This document shows positions 34,994 to 47,004 of a stretch of 64,000 bases of DNA, piece after piece (within the stretch, counting starts at the first letter, position 1; every line of letters begins with the position of its first letter). This DNA is from Typhlomys cinereus (Eukaryota > Chordata > Mammalia > Rodentia > Platacanthomyidae). A model generated the notes under the pieces. The model saw only the letters and a program-made list of their open reading frames with translations. It was not told where the DNA came from and did no database searches. The stretch covers positions 5,057,501 to 5,121,500 of the forward strand of contig JALPQD010000088.1 in assembly GCA_023101885.1 (NCBI GenBank). The letters are read 5' to 3'. Made by a program: the position numbers and the translations under genes.

Positions 34994-35159
34994 TTCTATT
35001 TTTTCCCCCAATCATACAAGCTCAGTAGGTACTCCAGTCCTCTCCCTCCCTCCACCCTTCCCCAGTCCCCCTTGCATTGTTCCCCTTTTTCCCTTTCTTT
35101 TCACCCCCCTCCCTCCCCTTTTCCCAGTGCCACTCCCTTTCCCCCCTCCCATCCCCTGA
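34994..35159 (-). mobile_element. Very short 5'-truncated L1, antisense, with 15-bp target-site duplication
   Basis: Only the L1 3' tip is present: T-rich start, 'catacaagctcagtaggtac' and the C/T-rich tract. It is flanked by TACAAAGAATTTTTT at 34979-34993 and 35160-35174, so this is a complete insertion of about 165 bp and not a broken longer one. Confidence 0.88.
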
Positions 35160-35275
35160 TACAAAGAATTTTTTAAAAAACATAAGCAGGAAAATAAAAT
35201 GTGGGAGAAAAAAAAACATAAGCAGGTTTAATTCTAATACTTGTTTTGAATTTTCTCTAGTACTGTTTTCGTAAA

Positions 35276-37461
35276 CCATTTGTTCAGCAGTTTCTTTAGG
35301 TTCTCAAGGTGCTCCACGCTAACATCTTGGAATGAAAATATCAGTGCTTTTACACAAGGACGGATTAAATGAAATAGTCAATAGACAACACAAATTTATG
35401 AGAGCTCTCTGACATTTCTATAACCCTTCCAGGAACTTTTGGTATTTAGGCAGATTTTTTTTTTTTAGCTGTTTCATTTCTGGTACTGAAAACCCTATCA
35501 AACTAGTAAGTATTTCATCTACGAAGTCTACATCGAGATATGCAATACCATCAGAAACCTTTGCAGTTAACACTCCAAAAGCCACCAGAGCTTGAGGGAT
35601 TTCCAGTTAAAATTACAATAAATGCTTTGACTTTCACTGTTGTAATGTTGCAGGAACAGTCTTTCCTCTGTTCAAATGAGGGGTGGGGGGAGCAAATGAT
35701 ACCAGAACGACTGTCCCAGTGTTGCAGGGTTCTTGTGTTCCAGAGTGGAAGTTTGAAACCAGGATCGAGGTAAAGTTTATTAGAGGAAAGAAAGGCTGGA
35801 ATACATGGACTCCAGACGGGGAGTGCCTTGAGGGGCTAGGGCACCAAAGATCGCTGCCAGGGTTAGACATATCTATACACCTAAGTAAGCCCTAGAAACT
35901 GGCTTTTTCTCATGGGTTAACTCACATTGGGGCCCAACCCAGTAGCCCCTGGGCCCACATGGGGCTAGAGACCAAATCATTTGTTGGATATGGAGGGCTC
36001 ATCTCCGTAATCCTTTCATAGGGGAGTTGGCCATTTTACCTCTGGGAGGTTTGAGCTCACTTCAGAGTTTACTCAACAGTGGGTGATGGCCTTCTGGAAT
36101 TCCAAAGACCTTCAAAGACCTTAGAGACCATCCCAGCATAGCTGCTGTTAACCTGCTGTTAATCTGATCTGTGAATTATTCACTTTTTGGTGTGTCTCTG
36201 AATTCTTATCTTTATTTGTAAAGTTATGGACCAAAGATATGTTATGGTGATGTGAAAAAAAAAAAAAAAACCCACTGGTTTCATGCCTAGCAGATGGACA
36301 ACTGAAATATCTGATTTATTGAGTCATTTGTTCAGATAAATTTTTTCATTCCAATTACTGTTTCCTTGTTTGGGTGTCAAAGAAAAATCATTAAAAGTAT
36401 TGATTTATGTGAAAATCTATACATTTATCTGTGTTTCTGTTCAGAGTTAGTGGCTGTAATTCTTCCATCTCCATGTGTTTTTTCTGGACACTTTCTTCTA
36501 AAAGCAATGCCTCTTCCAATGAAAAAAATCACCAAATTCCCCACCAGTGAACTGCATGTATTGGTTTTGAGGTTTTTTCTTTGGTATTGGAGAAATAGGA
36601 AAGCCTGGCTCAAAGCTAGCCGGTCTTATGGGAACAGTATTTGAAGAAAAGCTTGTGTTGAAACATCTTCTTTTCAAGGTGTCATTATTTGTTGTGGGCT
36701 GGTCATTTTCATCCAGACTTGCCAAGAGTTCTACATCAGAAGGTCCTGACACAGGATCTAAAACATCTGTAGTTTGGGGGAGATGTGTGTGTGTGGGGGT
36801 GTTAGAATTATTTGGTATGATTGAAACAATAGGAGCAAGTTCTCCAATTAATCTTGTGAATACTTTCTCTTGGCATATTCTTCTGAAAGACCATCTACCT
36901 CATTTCCTAACACCTGCATATTTTTCTGGTCTCAATAAGACAACATCAAGATGGAACAAAATGTGTCCATAAATCAAAATTTTTGTACCTGGAGGAAGAT
37001 CACTATGAAGAGCTGGAATAGACCGATATTCCATACCCTGAACTTGTACAACGCCATCAGTGACCTTCAGCATCAACTTCATGAAGAATTTGCTTCCTAG
37101 GGCTTGCAGGTGCGTTGTGTTTCAGCTGAAACTAGATCATTGGATGAATTCTTTCCTTGCAACTTCTGCATGGGGGAATACACAGGCTGACTTACATCAA
37201 CCAAGGAATTGATCTACAGGGCATAAATCCATTCAATTCTCCTTTAGGAATTTCTAAAATGTCTTCAAGCCAAAAGAAGATGTTCCAAATCTCTCAGATC
37301 AGTAAGTTAACCATTGTTCAAACACTTGCTTGTTCCTGACTCAAGTTAACATTATTATTTTCTTCTTGGATCCAGTTAATACAAGCTTCCAGCCATAGTG
37401 AGACATGCCATGTTGCTAGAAGCCAAATTTCAAGCCTTGCCACAATACTATTTACATTCAT
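35276..37461 (-). pseudogene. RMI1: RMI1 processed pseudogene, interrupted by a solo LTR
   Basis: Intronless minus-strand homology to RecQ-mediated genome instability protein 1, the OB-fold partner of BLM and TOP3A. It starts at an ATG at 37461 ([15 protein letters not shown], then [20 protein letters not shown]). It continues through [28 protein letters not shown] (about 36970-37080) and [20 protein letters not shown] (about 36690-36750). The C-terminal OB-fold region lies at about 35276-35642 ([24 protein letters not shown]). Frameshifts and stops occur throughout. The terminal stop codon is changed to TGG, and an LTR occupies 35646-36160 with roughly 75-80 codons missing at that junction (my estimate from the human protein). 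It is not a functional gene. Confidence 0.92.
35646..36160 (-). mobile_element. Solo LTR, ERV family A, inserted in the RMI1 pseudogene
   Basis: It begins on + at 'tgttgcaggaacag', carries 'aaagtttattagagg' (AATAAA on minus) and ends near 'catcccagcatagctgctg'. RMI1 homology resumes on both sides, so insertion came after the retrocopy. Exact ends and duplication are unclear. Confidence 0.78.
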
Positions 37462-37464
37462 TTC

Positions 37465-38169
37465 TTTTAAGTAAAAGAAACTGTAGGAGGGCAATATAAA
37501 AGGGAAAAAAATCTTTAAAACATAGGAGGGAAATATAAAAGGGAAAATCTTGAAAAGGAATTCCTCAGCCAGAAAAATTGCTGGCAAGCTGTAAAAATTC
37601 TCATGCCCCAACCGTTCTCTGGAATTCTCCCTCTAGAATGTCATTTGGCTAGAGGGACTGCAAGAAGCCTGCATGCTGATAAAGTAAGGTTGTAAAAACT
37701 TCTTTATCTCACTTCTGTAATCTACGCTTCAGCTCTGACATCCACAGGTTTGCATGTGCTCAGGTCCCTTTGTCACGTAAACTGGAGAGTCCCCTTTCCC
37801 CCTTCTTGCACCTTTGGGGACATGCACGTCCTCTCTGTCTAATTTCCACTGGCTGGTTCTTGAGTACCCTGTGAAGGTGTAATTTGCTGCTGCATGCACA
37901 TCACCCAGTCCATGTATGTGTGTGTCCTGGTACCAGTCTTTCTCTCTCTCTCTCTTTCTGTCTCTCTCTTTCTCTCTCTCAAAAAGCCTCTCATTTGTTA
38001 AAACTTTTAACTTTTGGTCTGTGATGAACCTCTGAATGACCCCAAATCCACAACAGCATCTACTTCCTGGGAGTAAAGAATCCAAGTACAGACTCAGTTC
38101 TTTAACTGCCATAGGTGTGGTTAAAAAACTCTTGGGAAATCCCCCCCCCCAGAATGATTGAGGATACAA
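37465..38169. other. Intergenic, unassigned, with CT-rich tract
   Basis: The part next to 37461 may be RMI1 5' UTR. A CT-rich tract lies at 37939-37980. The rest is unassigned. Confidence 0.4.
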
Positions 38170-38580
38170 AGTCACACCCAAACCAGCATGTAATATTTAA
38201 AGGAGATTTATTGTCAAACAAGCAGGAGGACCAAATAGGCAAACAGCATGCAGCATGGTTGTCTCACATAGAAACAGAGAAGCAGAGAGGCAGAGAGCAG
38301 AGAGAGAAAGGGGGGCGGGGGAGAAAGGAACAGAGAAAATTCAGTTTTTGGAGTCTCTTATTGGGCATGGTCATGTGACCATGGGGGCAGGAGTGTCACT
38401 ATAGGCCAGGAGCAAGTACTGGAATGGAAAGGAGGGCTCACCCAGGGTCTCCTTTTCCTTTATCCACACCTTGTTTCTGGGCTGGAAGGAGTGTAGATGA
38501 GGTGGTGGAGTTTGTACTCACGAGAGTCTAGGTCGCTTGCCCTTCCCCCTAGCCAAGGAGTGCCCCATTGAAAAAGGAGG
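38170..38580 (-). mobile_element. Possible LTR, antisense (unclassified)
   Basis: 'taaaggagatttattgtcaa' supplies AATAAA on the minus strand, followed by a GA-rich stretch and GC-rich sequence as in an LTR. It is a single copy in the window and its ends are not defined. Confidence 0.35.
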
Positions 38581-38589
38581 AGGGTGCTT

Positions 38590-39160
38590 CAAGGGACAGT
38601 GCTGCAGATGCAGTTATCCTCTGTTGTTTTTTTTTTCATTGCAATAATGTTGATATCTTGCCCAAACCAGTGTCCCACTAATTTTTGGCCTTTAGGTAGT
38701 GGAATTATTGGGGCTTTGGCGTTACTCCCCAGAAAGCCACTCTGACTGTTTCCCAACAGCCCACTAGTGGTCTGAGATGGTAGCATCCATCAGGATCTTG
38801 CAGCAGGAATCTACATGGAAGACCAGTCTGCTGACTGACATGCAGAGTATTGCTCCAAGCAAAATGAATCTAAGAATTTATCCTGAGGTTTTATAGGATA
38901 GGAGATGGTTAGAACAATCTGTTAGAACCCTTGCCCTCCAGTTGGAAGGGAGCCTTAACATGTCTTCATTTCCCCACCACCGAAGAAATCACCTGGTTTT
39001 ATTTGTTGTTTTTCTAGTTTTGTACTTACCAGGATCTCACTACAGAAAGATGCTGTAGCCAATTTTGAATTTTTAGCTATTACGTTTAAAAGTCCTTGCC
39101 AAACAAGTATTTTATCAACCAAATCATTCACCCAATCCAAAAATCTTGCATTTTTTGGTT
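38590..39160 (-). pseudogene. Possible processed pseudogene, parent not identified
   Basis: Two broken minus-strand segments read like normal protein: one near 38970-39140 (DWVNDLVDKILVWQGLLNV, AKNSKLATASFCSEILVSTK) and one near 38620-38780 (SQTTSGLLGNSQSGFLGSN, APIIPLPKGQKL). They are separated by stops. The composition is unlike the surrounding repeats. I do not recognise the parent gene. Confidence 0.35.
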
Positions 39161-39782
39161 GTCATTATTGTTGTGTTTTTTTTTTAACTCTGTCAAAAAT
39201 CATTCCTTAAAAGTATTGATATTTTTATACATACATGAGCAATAAACCCAAATGTAAAATGAAATGACCAAAGCAGTTTTTATTGAGTTGTTTTAAGGAA
39301 TTTTAGGGATAGATTGTTGTTTTTCCCATGTAAAAACAATTACATGAAAACAGCTATCTGCCTTATGTATCATAAACATATGTGAACCAATCACAGTGTG
39401 CTTCTTAATAGAGTGGAGTAGAAAGCTTGTGTTGTGGCTCTGTGTCTTTATAATGTGAGAAATGTCTGGTGGAAGGAAAAAGATCAAAGGCAAAGCTTGC
39501 TATGTGGAATTACAAGAGGAAGAGAGAGAGAGAAAGAGAGAGACAGACAGAGAAAGAGAGAGTGTATACTTGTCAAATAGAAAGTTTTAAAGAGTCAGGG
39601 ATTTTTTTCCCTTCCATTTTAAAATTTTTAAAAAATTATTATCTTTTGACCTGGAAAAAAATTTTATTTCTCTCTCATGTGACAGGAGAGGAAGGTCTGT
39701 TTGTGACTGAGGAGCACATGGAACTGTGTTTTATGCTTTAGAGATAAAGAAGACACAAGTCAGAAAATGACACAGAACAGTA
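39161..39782. other. Intergenic, A/T-rich
   Basis: A GA-rich simple tract lies at 39517-39562. Nothing else was recognised. Confidence 0.5.
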
Positions 39783-40500
39783 GTGTTTCGGGAACAGTCT
39801 TTCCTCTGTTCAAATGTCCCTTCTGGTTATAAAATCTTACAGGATAGTCCCATCTGGGGGCCAAATGATGCAGGAACAATCTGGCCAAATGTTACAGGGG
39901 TCCTGTTCAGGGGCCAAATATGACAGGAACAACCATCCCAATGTTGTAGGGTTCTTGTGTTCCGGAGTCAAAGATTGAAACCAGAACATGTGTAGAGCAT
40001 TAAGGTAGAATTTATTAGAGGAGAGAAAGGCTTGAACTCATGGACTCCAGACGTGGAGTGACATGAGGAGGTAGGGCGCTCTGGAGAACTCATGGAATCC
40101 ATGAAAGGCAAGGAGCTGTAAATGAACTCATAGCACCCCAAGTGTCATGAGGGCTAGGGCACCAAAGATGGCTGCCAGGGTCAGGCATATTTACACACCT
40201 AGGCAAGCCTGGGAAACTGGCTCTTTCTCATTGGTTAACTCCCAGTGGGGCCCAACCCAGTTGCTCTTGAGCCCAGATGGGGCACAGATCAAGTTGTTTG
40301 GTTGATATGGAGAGCTCATCTCCATAATCCTTTCATAAGGAAGTTGTCTATCTTATCTCTGGGAGGTTTGGAGTCAGTTCCTCAGCAGGGGTGTTCCTTC
40401 AGGGTGAACCCAGCAGTGGGAGACATTCTTCAGGAATTTTGAAGACCTTCAAAGACTTTAGAGATCCATCCCTGTATAGCTGTTCTAATCCTGCTTTAAT
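39783..40500 (-). mobile_element. Solo LTR, ERV family A, longer variant
   Basis: It is related to the LTRs at 18452 and 35646 ('gggttcttgtgttccggag', 'tagaatttattagaggag', 'ttggttaactcccagtgggg'). On its left side it has about 150 bp of repeated phrases: 'gggccaaatgatgcaggaac' and 'gggccaaatatgacaggaac'. That suggests a small internal tandem duplication. Confidence 0.75.
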
Positions 40501-40784
40501 AGGGCAGTGAGAGCTGTGAGTCCTCAGAAATTATCTTCAGCTCCAGCATAACCAGGGATAAACTTCCTACTAACTTCTTATTTACATTTAACATCACCTT
40601 TAAACTTAGATGTAGTTTCTATAACTTGCTTTGGGTACATTACCATTTTCATCACTTTTCTTCTTGAGATTTTTTTTTTATTCCAACCAAAGGAGATGGT
40701 CCATTCATGATCTTTGATTCCACTCCCTAGGATTTGTAGATTTTTTTTTTAAATCCCCAATCACAACAAAACAAAGCAAAACAA

Positions 40785-40985
40785 AACAGTGCTGACAAGA
40801 TGACTCAGTGGAAAAGGTGTTTGTAGCCAAACCTGAGACCTAAGTTCAGTCCTTGGAACTCACATGGTGGAGATAAGAACTGATTTTTGCCAGTTGTCCT
40901 CTCATCTCCACATGATCACCTAGGCAATGCCTTTCCCCCTCATTTACAATAAACAAACAAAAATCAAATATTTAAAAAAAATTAG
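40785..40985 (+). mobile_element. B2-like SINE, old sense copy
   Basis: 'gctgacaagatgactcagtg', 'aagttcagtccttggaactc' and 'cacatggtggagataagaac' follow the canonical B2 head and body, then an A-rich tail. Confidence 0.6.
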
Positions 40986-41755
40986 GATGAAGTGGTTCCC
41001 ATTGAGGGACACATAAAGCCAAGTTACCTTTAGATTGCCCCATTTTCCAAATACTTAGAAGTGGAATTAACACAGTTGTTAAACATAAAACCCACTGCAT
41101 TACCGCATTTCCTCCATCTTCAAAGCTTCCCTACACACGTGGAGATCTGTGTTTCATATCGGTTTTATGTGCTGCTTAAGCTGACAGTCAGCAATCCACA
41201 GGACAGACTCTGGGAAAGCACAGAACTTGGAATTGGAGGCGGGAGGAAAAGGCTGAGTTCTAGCAAATTCACAAAGTGAGCTTCCCAAAGGCAAGCAAAA
41301 CCCCAAATTAACCAAATGCTCTGCAACCAAAATGCTCTGAAAACAAATGAAATGCAAATATTACAATGGAAATGTTCCTACTAGGATGCGTGATTAATAT
41401 ATGCTAATTAGAATACTTGAACAAATGAATGGTCTGAAACCAAAATTAAAATATTCTGATAGGATACTAACAAGCAGCTGCACTATCAGTCAAACCAGGA
41501 ATTTGTGAGCACCCCAAAAACTTACCAACATCTCCCCAGGGAGTCAACACTGGACGGTTGCTCATGAGGAGTCCTGTGGTGGTATCTGCTGTCAATCCTG
41601 GCAACTGCTCCAATGATAGTTGATTATCCTTGGAGCTTAATGTTTGGGTGCTGAAAACCCGTTGATGCAAAAACTCAACTCTAATCTATAACAGAAGGAG
41701 ACTGTTAATTCTGGAACCAAATATGAATGACTGTGCTAGATAGATACATAGATGC
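40986..41755. other. Intergenic, unassigned
   Basis: No coding region or mobile element could be supported. Confidence 0.5.
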
Positions 41756-44700
41756 CGATTTGACAGTTGAAGGCTGAACTCTGGGCACATCTGTGAAAAA
41801 TTAATAGTCAAGGTTACCTTGAGTGAGCTTGTAGGAGATTGTTTGATTGATGTGGGAACACCCAGTTCATAGTGGGAGGGGCTGTTCCCACAGGATGGGT
41901 GGATAAGATTGGTGGGATCTGGTTTAGTACTCTGCACAACTTCAGCATACTTTTGCAGACTTGTACAGCCTGGCAAATGGGGATTTCCCATCTCTCAGCG
42001 ATATCTGTGGATATGATGTGTATCCTTGGCTGCTGGTATTGGTATGAACGCTCCTGTTAAGCTGGATTAAGACCTGTAACCGAAAATCATGACTCAGACT
42101 AAAACCCCCTTGTTCTCATTTTTTATTATTATTTCTGCTCATACAAACTTAATAGGTACACCACTTCCCTACCCCCCTTCTCCTCCCCCCCCTCACCCCT
42201 TGCTCCCCCTCCCCTCCCCCCTACCTCCCCATCCCCCGGTGCCTCCCCCCAATCCCCAGAGAGTCCTTTAATGTGCATGCCAGACTCTCCTCTGGGCCCT
42301 CCTCTCCAATGACGTACAAGGACCCAGTTGTATTTCCCTGAACTCTTTCCTGTGCTCCCCTTAAGCAGAGGAACACTACTGTGGCTGTCAATCCCTTGTC
42401 TCCAAGGATTTTGGTGCCTTTAGCAGATGCTAGACTTTGTGAGGTCATTAGTGTGTTGGACATTGCGCAGGGCATGCAAAGTCCCATTATGATTGCTTCG
42501 GCCCTAACTTGTGTGGAGTATCTTGCAAATCATTGCTCCTCCCATCCTTTTGCTCTTACAATCTTACTGCCCCCTCTTCCGCAAATGTCCCTGAGCTTCA
42601 GGATGGGGAGAGATTAGTCTGGCCTAGTTCTAGGTGGGTGATATAGAGTCTCTGAAGTTCTGGATTGTGGTTTGTTGATTTTCTTTTACAGTTTTGCTGC
42701 TCCTGAAATGCCCTTCACTCTATCCTGATGGGCATTGTATGTCACCCTCTGGCCAGAGACAAAAAGCTGTTAAACTGGAGTCTTGTTATAAGAGCACATT
42801 CAAAGGTAGATGTAATAAAAGTAGGAAACCACAGTGAGGGAAGGGTCAATCACCCATCTGCAAAATGGTTACTTTTTATCTGCCAGACTATATGCCCTCC
42901 CCTTCTGGTGAGATCATACCCCCTCAGTTGTAAATGATCAGGAACAAAAGTCTCTGAACTTAACCAGGTGTCTCATTACTTACTTTCAGTCCTTGATGGA
43001 GGCCTATTTTCTCTGCTGTAACATGGTCCCCTCTCTCCTTGTGTCTGGTGTGGCCCTCCAACCCCATCCCTCCTGTTCATAATCCTTGCAATTACTGTAC
43101 GTATTACATAGATTTATCTTTGAGTGTCTCAATGTGGGCTGGGTGGGTTTGGTACTAGGAGCCACCTATTAGGGAGTACATACGGCACTTAATTTTCTGG
43201 GTCTGGGATACTTCACCTAATATAATTGTTTCTAATGACATCCATTTCCTGGCAAATTTCAGTAATTCATCCTTTTTGATGGCTGAGTAGTATTCCATTG
43301 TATAGATGTACCACAGTTTCCTTATCCACTTGTCAACTGTTGGACATTTGGGTTGATTCCATGACTTTGCTATTGTAAACAGTGCTGCTATGAACATGAT
43401 CATGCTTGTGCTATCAAGGTGAACCTCTGCTGCATGGGGGGTTATTCCCAAAAGTGGAATTTTAGGGTCATATGGCATTTCAATCTTTAGTTTCTTTAAG
43501 AATCTCCAGACAGCTCACCAGAGTGGCTGTATGAGCCTGCATTCCTACCAGCAATGTAGGAGAGTTCCCCTCTCTCCACATCCTCTCCAGCATTTGTTGT
43601 TGTTTGTATTGTGGATTTTTGCCATCCTGACCAGGGTGAGATGATATCTCAGGGAAGTTTTGATTCGCATTTCCCTGATGGCTAAAGAAGTGGAGCATTT
43701 TTTAAGATATTTGTTAGACATTTTAATTTCATCCCTGGTAAAGTTTCTTTTAAATTCCAGGGCCCATTTTTTAATTGGGCCTTTAGTTTCCTTGGTGTTT
43801 AGTTTTCTAAGTTCTTTGTGCACTCTGGATAGTAGAGCTCTATCAGATGTGTGGTTAGTGAAGATTTTCTCCCATTCTGTGGGTTGCCTTTGAGCTCATG
43901 TTACATTCTCTTTATCTGAACAGCAGCTCTTTAATTTCATAAGATCCCAACTGTTGAGAGTTGGTAGCAGTGACTGTGCCATTGGATGTCTGTTTAGGAA
44001 CTGTTGGCCTAGCCCAATCAGCTCGAGGGAGTTCCCTATCCTTTCAACTATGTTTTTTATAGTCTCTGGCCTGATATCAAGGTCCTTGATCCATTTGGAA
44101 TTAAGTCTTGTACATGGTGACAAGTACGGGTCCAGCTTTAATCTTCTGCATGTGGAGATCCAGTTTTGCCAGCACCATTTGTTGAAGATACTTTTCTTTT
44201 TCCATTGGATTTTTTTGGGGCCCCTTTGTCAAAGATCAAATGGCTGTATTGTTGTGGACTTATATCTGGGTCTTCAACCCTTATCTATTGATCTGTGTGT
44301 CTATTTTGGAGCCACTACCAGGCAGTTTTTATAACTATGGATTTGTAGTATAGACTAAGGTTTGGTATGGTGATACCTCCAGCAGTGTTTTTGTTACTCA
44401 GGATTGTCTTTGCTATCCTGGGTCTTTTGTGCCTCCATATGAACTTTGAGATTGTTTGGTCAACTTCTTTAAAGAATTGCTTTGGGATTTTAATTGGTAT
44501 AGCATTGAATTTGTAGATTGCCTTTGGTAGGATGGTCATTTTTACGATGTTGATTCTGCCAATCCAGGAACATGGGAGGTCTTTCCATCTTCTGGTGTCT
44601 TCTGCAATTTCTTTCTTTAGGGTTTTAAAGTTTTCATTGTAAAGGTCTTTTACCTCCTTGGTTAGGTTTATACCAAGGTATTTCATTTTTTTAGGGGCTA

Positions 44701-45660
44701 TAGTAAATGGGATTGTTTCTCTCAGGGCTTTTTCACTTCTTTCATTCTGGGCATATAGGAAGGCCTCTGATTTTTGCACATTTATTTTGTATCCTGCCAC
44801 CCTGCTGAACTTCTCAATTAGTTCCAGGAGCTTCCTGGTGGAGTTTTTGGGATCACTCAGGTATAGGATCATATCATCTGCAAATAGCGATAACTTGACT
44901 TCTTCCTTGTCGATTTGAATCCCTCTTATGTCCCTTTCTTGTCTTATGGCTTCAGCTAAGACTTCAAGTACAATATTGAAAAGAAGTGGTGACAGTGGAC
45001 AGCCTTGTCTAGTTCCTGATCGAAGTGGGAATGCTTCAAGTTTTTCCCCATTGAGTATAATCCTTGCTGTGGGCTTGTTTTATACAACTTTTATTATATT
45101 GATAAAGGTTCTTTCCATTCCAACCTTCTCTAGGGTTTTGCTCATAAAGGGCTGTTGGATCTTGTCAAAAGCTTTTTCTGCATCTATCGAGAGTATCATG
45201 TGGTTTTGAACGTTGGACTGGTTTATATGGTGAATTACATTTATTGATTTGCGTATGTTGAACCAAACTTGTGTGCCTGGGATAAAGCCTACTTGATTCT
45301 TGTGAATGATCTTTTTGATATGTTTTTGAATCCGATTTGCTAAGACTTTATTGAGAATCTTTGCATCTGTGTTCATCAGAGAGATTGGCCTATAGTTTTC
45401 TTTTTTAAGTGTATCTTTATTAGGTTTTGGGATTAAGATGATATTAGCTTCATAGAAGGAATTTGGTAGTTTTCCTTCCTTTGCTATTTGGTGGAACAGT
45501 TTAAGGAGTATTGGTGTTATTAGCTCCTTAAATGTATGGTAGAACTCTGTGCTGAATCCATCTGGTCCAGGACATTTTTTGTAAAACCCCCTTGTTCTCT
45601 TAAATGGTTTGATCATAAATTTATGGGTGGCATGCAGACAAATTGTAACAGTGACTGTGA
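41756..45660 (+). mobile_element. MT-type MaLR LTR, sense, split by an L1
   Basis: The LTR runs about 41756-42117 ('gttgaaggctgaactctggg', 'caggatgggtggataagatt') and resumes 45600-45655 ('aatggtttgatcataaattt', 'gcagacaaattgtaacagtg'). The intervening 3.46 kb is an antisense L1. Joined, the two parts give the same LTR as at 47005 and 55925. Confidence 0.82.
42118..45582 (-). mobile_element. L1, 5'-truncated in ORF2, antisense, 17-bp target-site duplication
   Basis: It is flanked by AAAACCCCCTTGTTCTC at 42101-42117 and 45583-45599. On the minus strand the element starts in the ORF2 reverse transcriptase ([20 protein letters not shown]). It passes the [12 protein letters not shown] block and the catalytic FADDMILYL motif at about 44860-44890, then the thumb and C-terminal regions. 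It ends with a polypurine-rich 3' UTR and an A/T-rich tail at 42118. Several frameshifts and stops break ORF2, and the endonuclease domain and ORF1 are absent, so it is not autonomous. Confidence 0.95.
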
Positions 45661-46077
45661 CTGAGACTATAGATTTGGATTACCCCAAATGCCATGATGT
45701 AGTTGCTTCATGAAGTATGTTTTTTTTTTTAAATAGTAGCAGGACAAAGAAAATCATAAATCAAGGTACTTTAAAATACATTGGTGGAAATCTCAGATGG
45801 CAGGCTATAATCACACAGGAAAAGTCTTTGCTATAAGTCTGTGATGTTAGTGGATGGATGTTAGTGTTTAGACTTTGGGTTGATGGAAGCTGGGTTTGCA
45901 TGTACCAAAAAAAGAAAAGAAAATTACCTGAAAGTTATAAGGAGCTGGACCTATAATCTACTAGCTGTCCATGATCACAGATATTGATATTCTCAAATCT
46001 TATGAGCCTCATGTAATTTTTAACAGGGGTACAGATATTTCATGGGTATTTCATGGAGACTTCAATTCACAGTCTGT
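45661..46077. other. Intergenic, A/T-rich, unassigned
   Basis: Nothing recognised beyond short A runs. Confidence 0.5.
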
Positions 46078-46502
46078 TGCAGTTCGCCTGCATGGTTGCT
46101 GATAAATGACCATCAAACAGCTTAAGGGAACAAGGGTTTATTCTCTCTTACGATTCCTGGTTACAGTTCTCAATCCAACTTGATGGGAGAACTCACACCA
46201 ACACCGAGGCTGAGGGAACTGGCCACACCATCTCTACACACCAACTGAGAGAGGGACAATCCATACTTGCCAGACAAGCATGTCTGGCCAAGTACACAAA
46301 AGGATGCCAACTCTCTCACCAGCTCTCTGTAATTTATTTCAGGATCTAGTCCCACTCACCATGGGCTGGGCCTTCCCCATCAGCTAGACAATCTCCTGCA
46401 GTTTTGCTTTGGGCTTAACTCAACCACTAGTTCTCTACAAATGTGCCCAGAGTTCCAACCCTCAACACTCAAGTTGACACCTGTGCCTAACTATGACACA
46501 AT
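46078..46502 (-). mobile_element. MaLR (MT-type) LTR, antisense
   Basis: Near-identical to 3630-4066 in wording ('gctgataaatgaccatcaaa', 'ctgagggaactggccacacc', 'gttgacacctgtgcctaact'). Confidence 0.8.
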
Positions 46503-46639
46503 CCGAAAACTTAATCTTGACTGCCTCTTCATCTGAGTGATATCACAGACATCACTAATTAATTATATCATAGATTTCCACTGAGTTCTGAGGCTAACAC
46601 AATTACTCTATGGTGTTCTACTGCAAGCTTGTTTCATGG

Positions 46640-47000
46640 ATCCATTACATAAACACCAAATCAACTGTTGTTCTTGTTCAGATATCTATTGTAGGCACCA
46701 GTTGTGGAGTAATCAGCATCAAATCTGAAATTAATGCAGACATCAGGAAGATTGCATGAACTTACGAAGCCACCCCTTCCTTTTCTTTTGCTCTTCAAAG
46801 TCATCCCACAAGGCTTGAGCAGTTAAGACCAACCCTTTTCCCCTCCCAACATGTCTTCCGTGATCTTGGCCTGGCATGTAAAGTGCTGTTTGCCTCCTTT
46901 TCCAGCTAAAAAGAGAACTGGAATTTCTACTATATCTTCCTTTCTTTTTCTGATCATGAGACTTCCTCTCTGAGGGAGAATTGAGCCAAAGAAAAATGTG
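46640..47000 (-). pseudogene. Possible processed pseudogene, parent not identified
   Basis: Minus-strand protein-like sequence with one or two frame changes: IRKRKEDIVEIPVLFLAGKG and KQHFTCQAKITEDMLGGEKG, then LTAQALWDDFEEQKKRKGW, then DADYSTTGAYNRYLNKNNS before a stop near 46660. The text is coherent and unlike local repeats, so it probably derives from a cellular mRNA. I do not recognise the gene. Confidence 0.4.
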
Positions 47001-47004
47001 TCCA

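Noticed and set aside
18452..40500. A full provirus bounded by the LTRs at 18452/35646/39783
   Set aside because: The DNA between them is Mpeg1, unique sequence and other repeats, with no gag, pol or env text, so they are solo LTRs.
44315..45616. Reverse transcriptase-like genes
   Set aside because: Pieces of a single frameshifted L1 ORF2 bounded by a 17-bp target-site duplication, not host genes.
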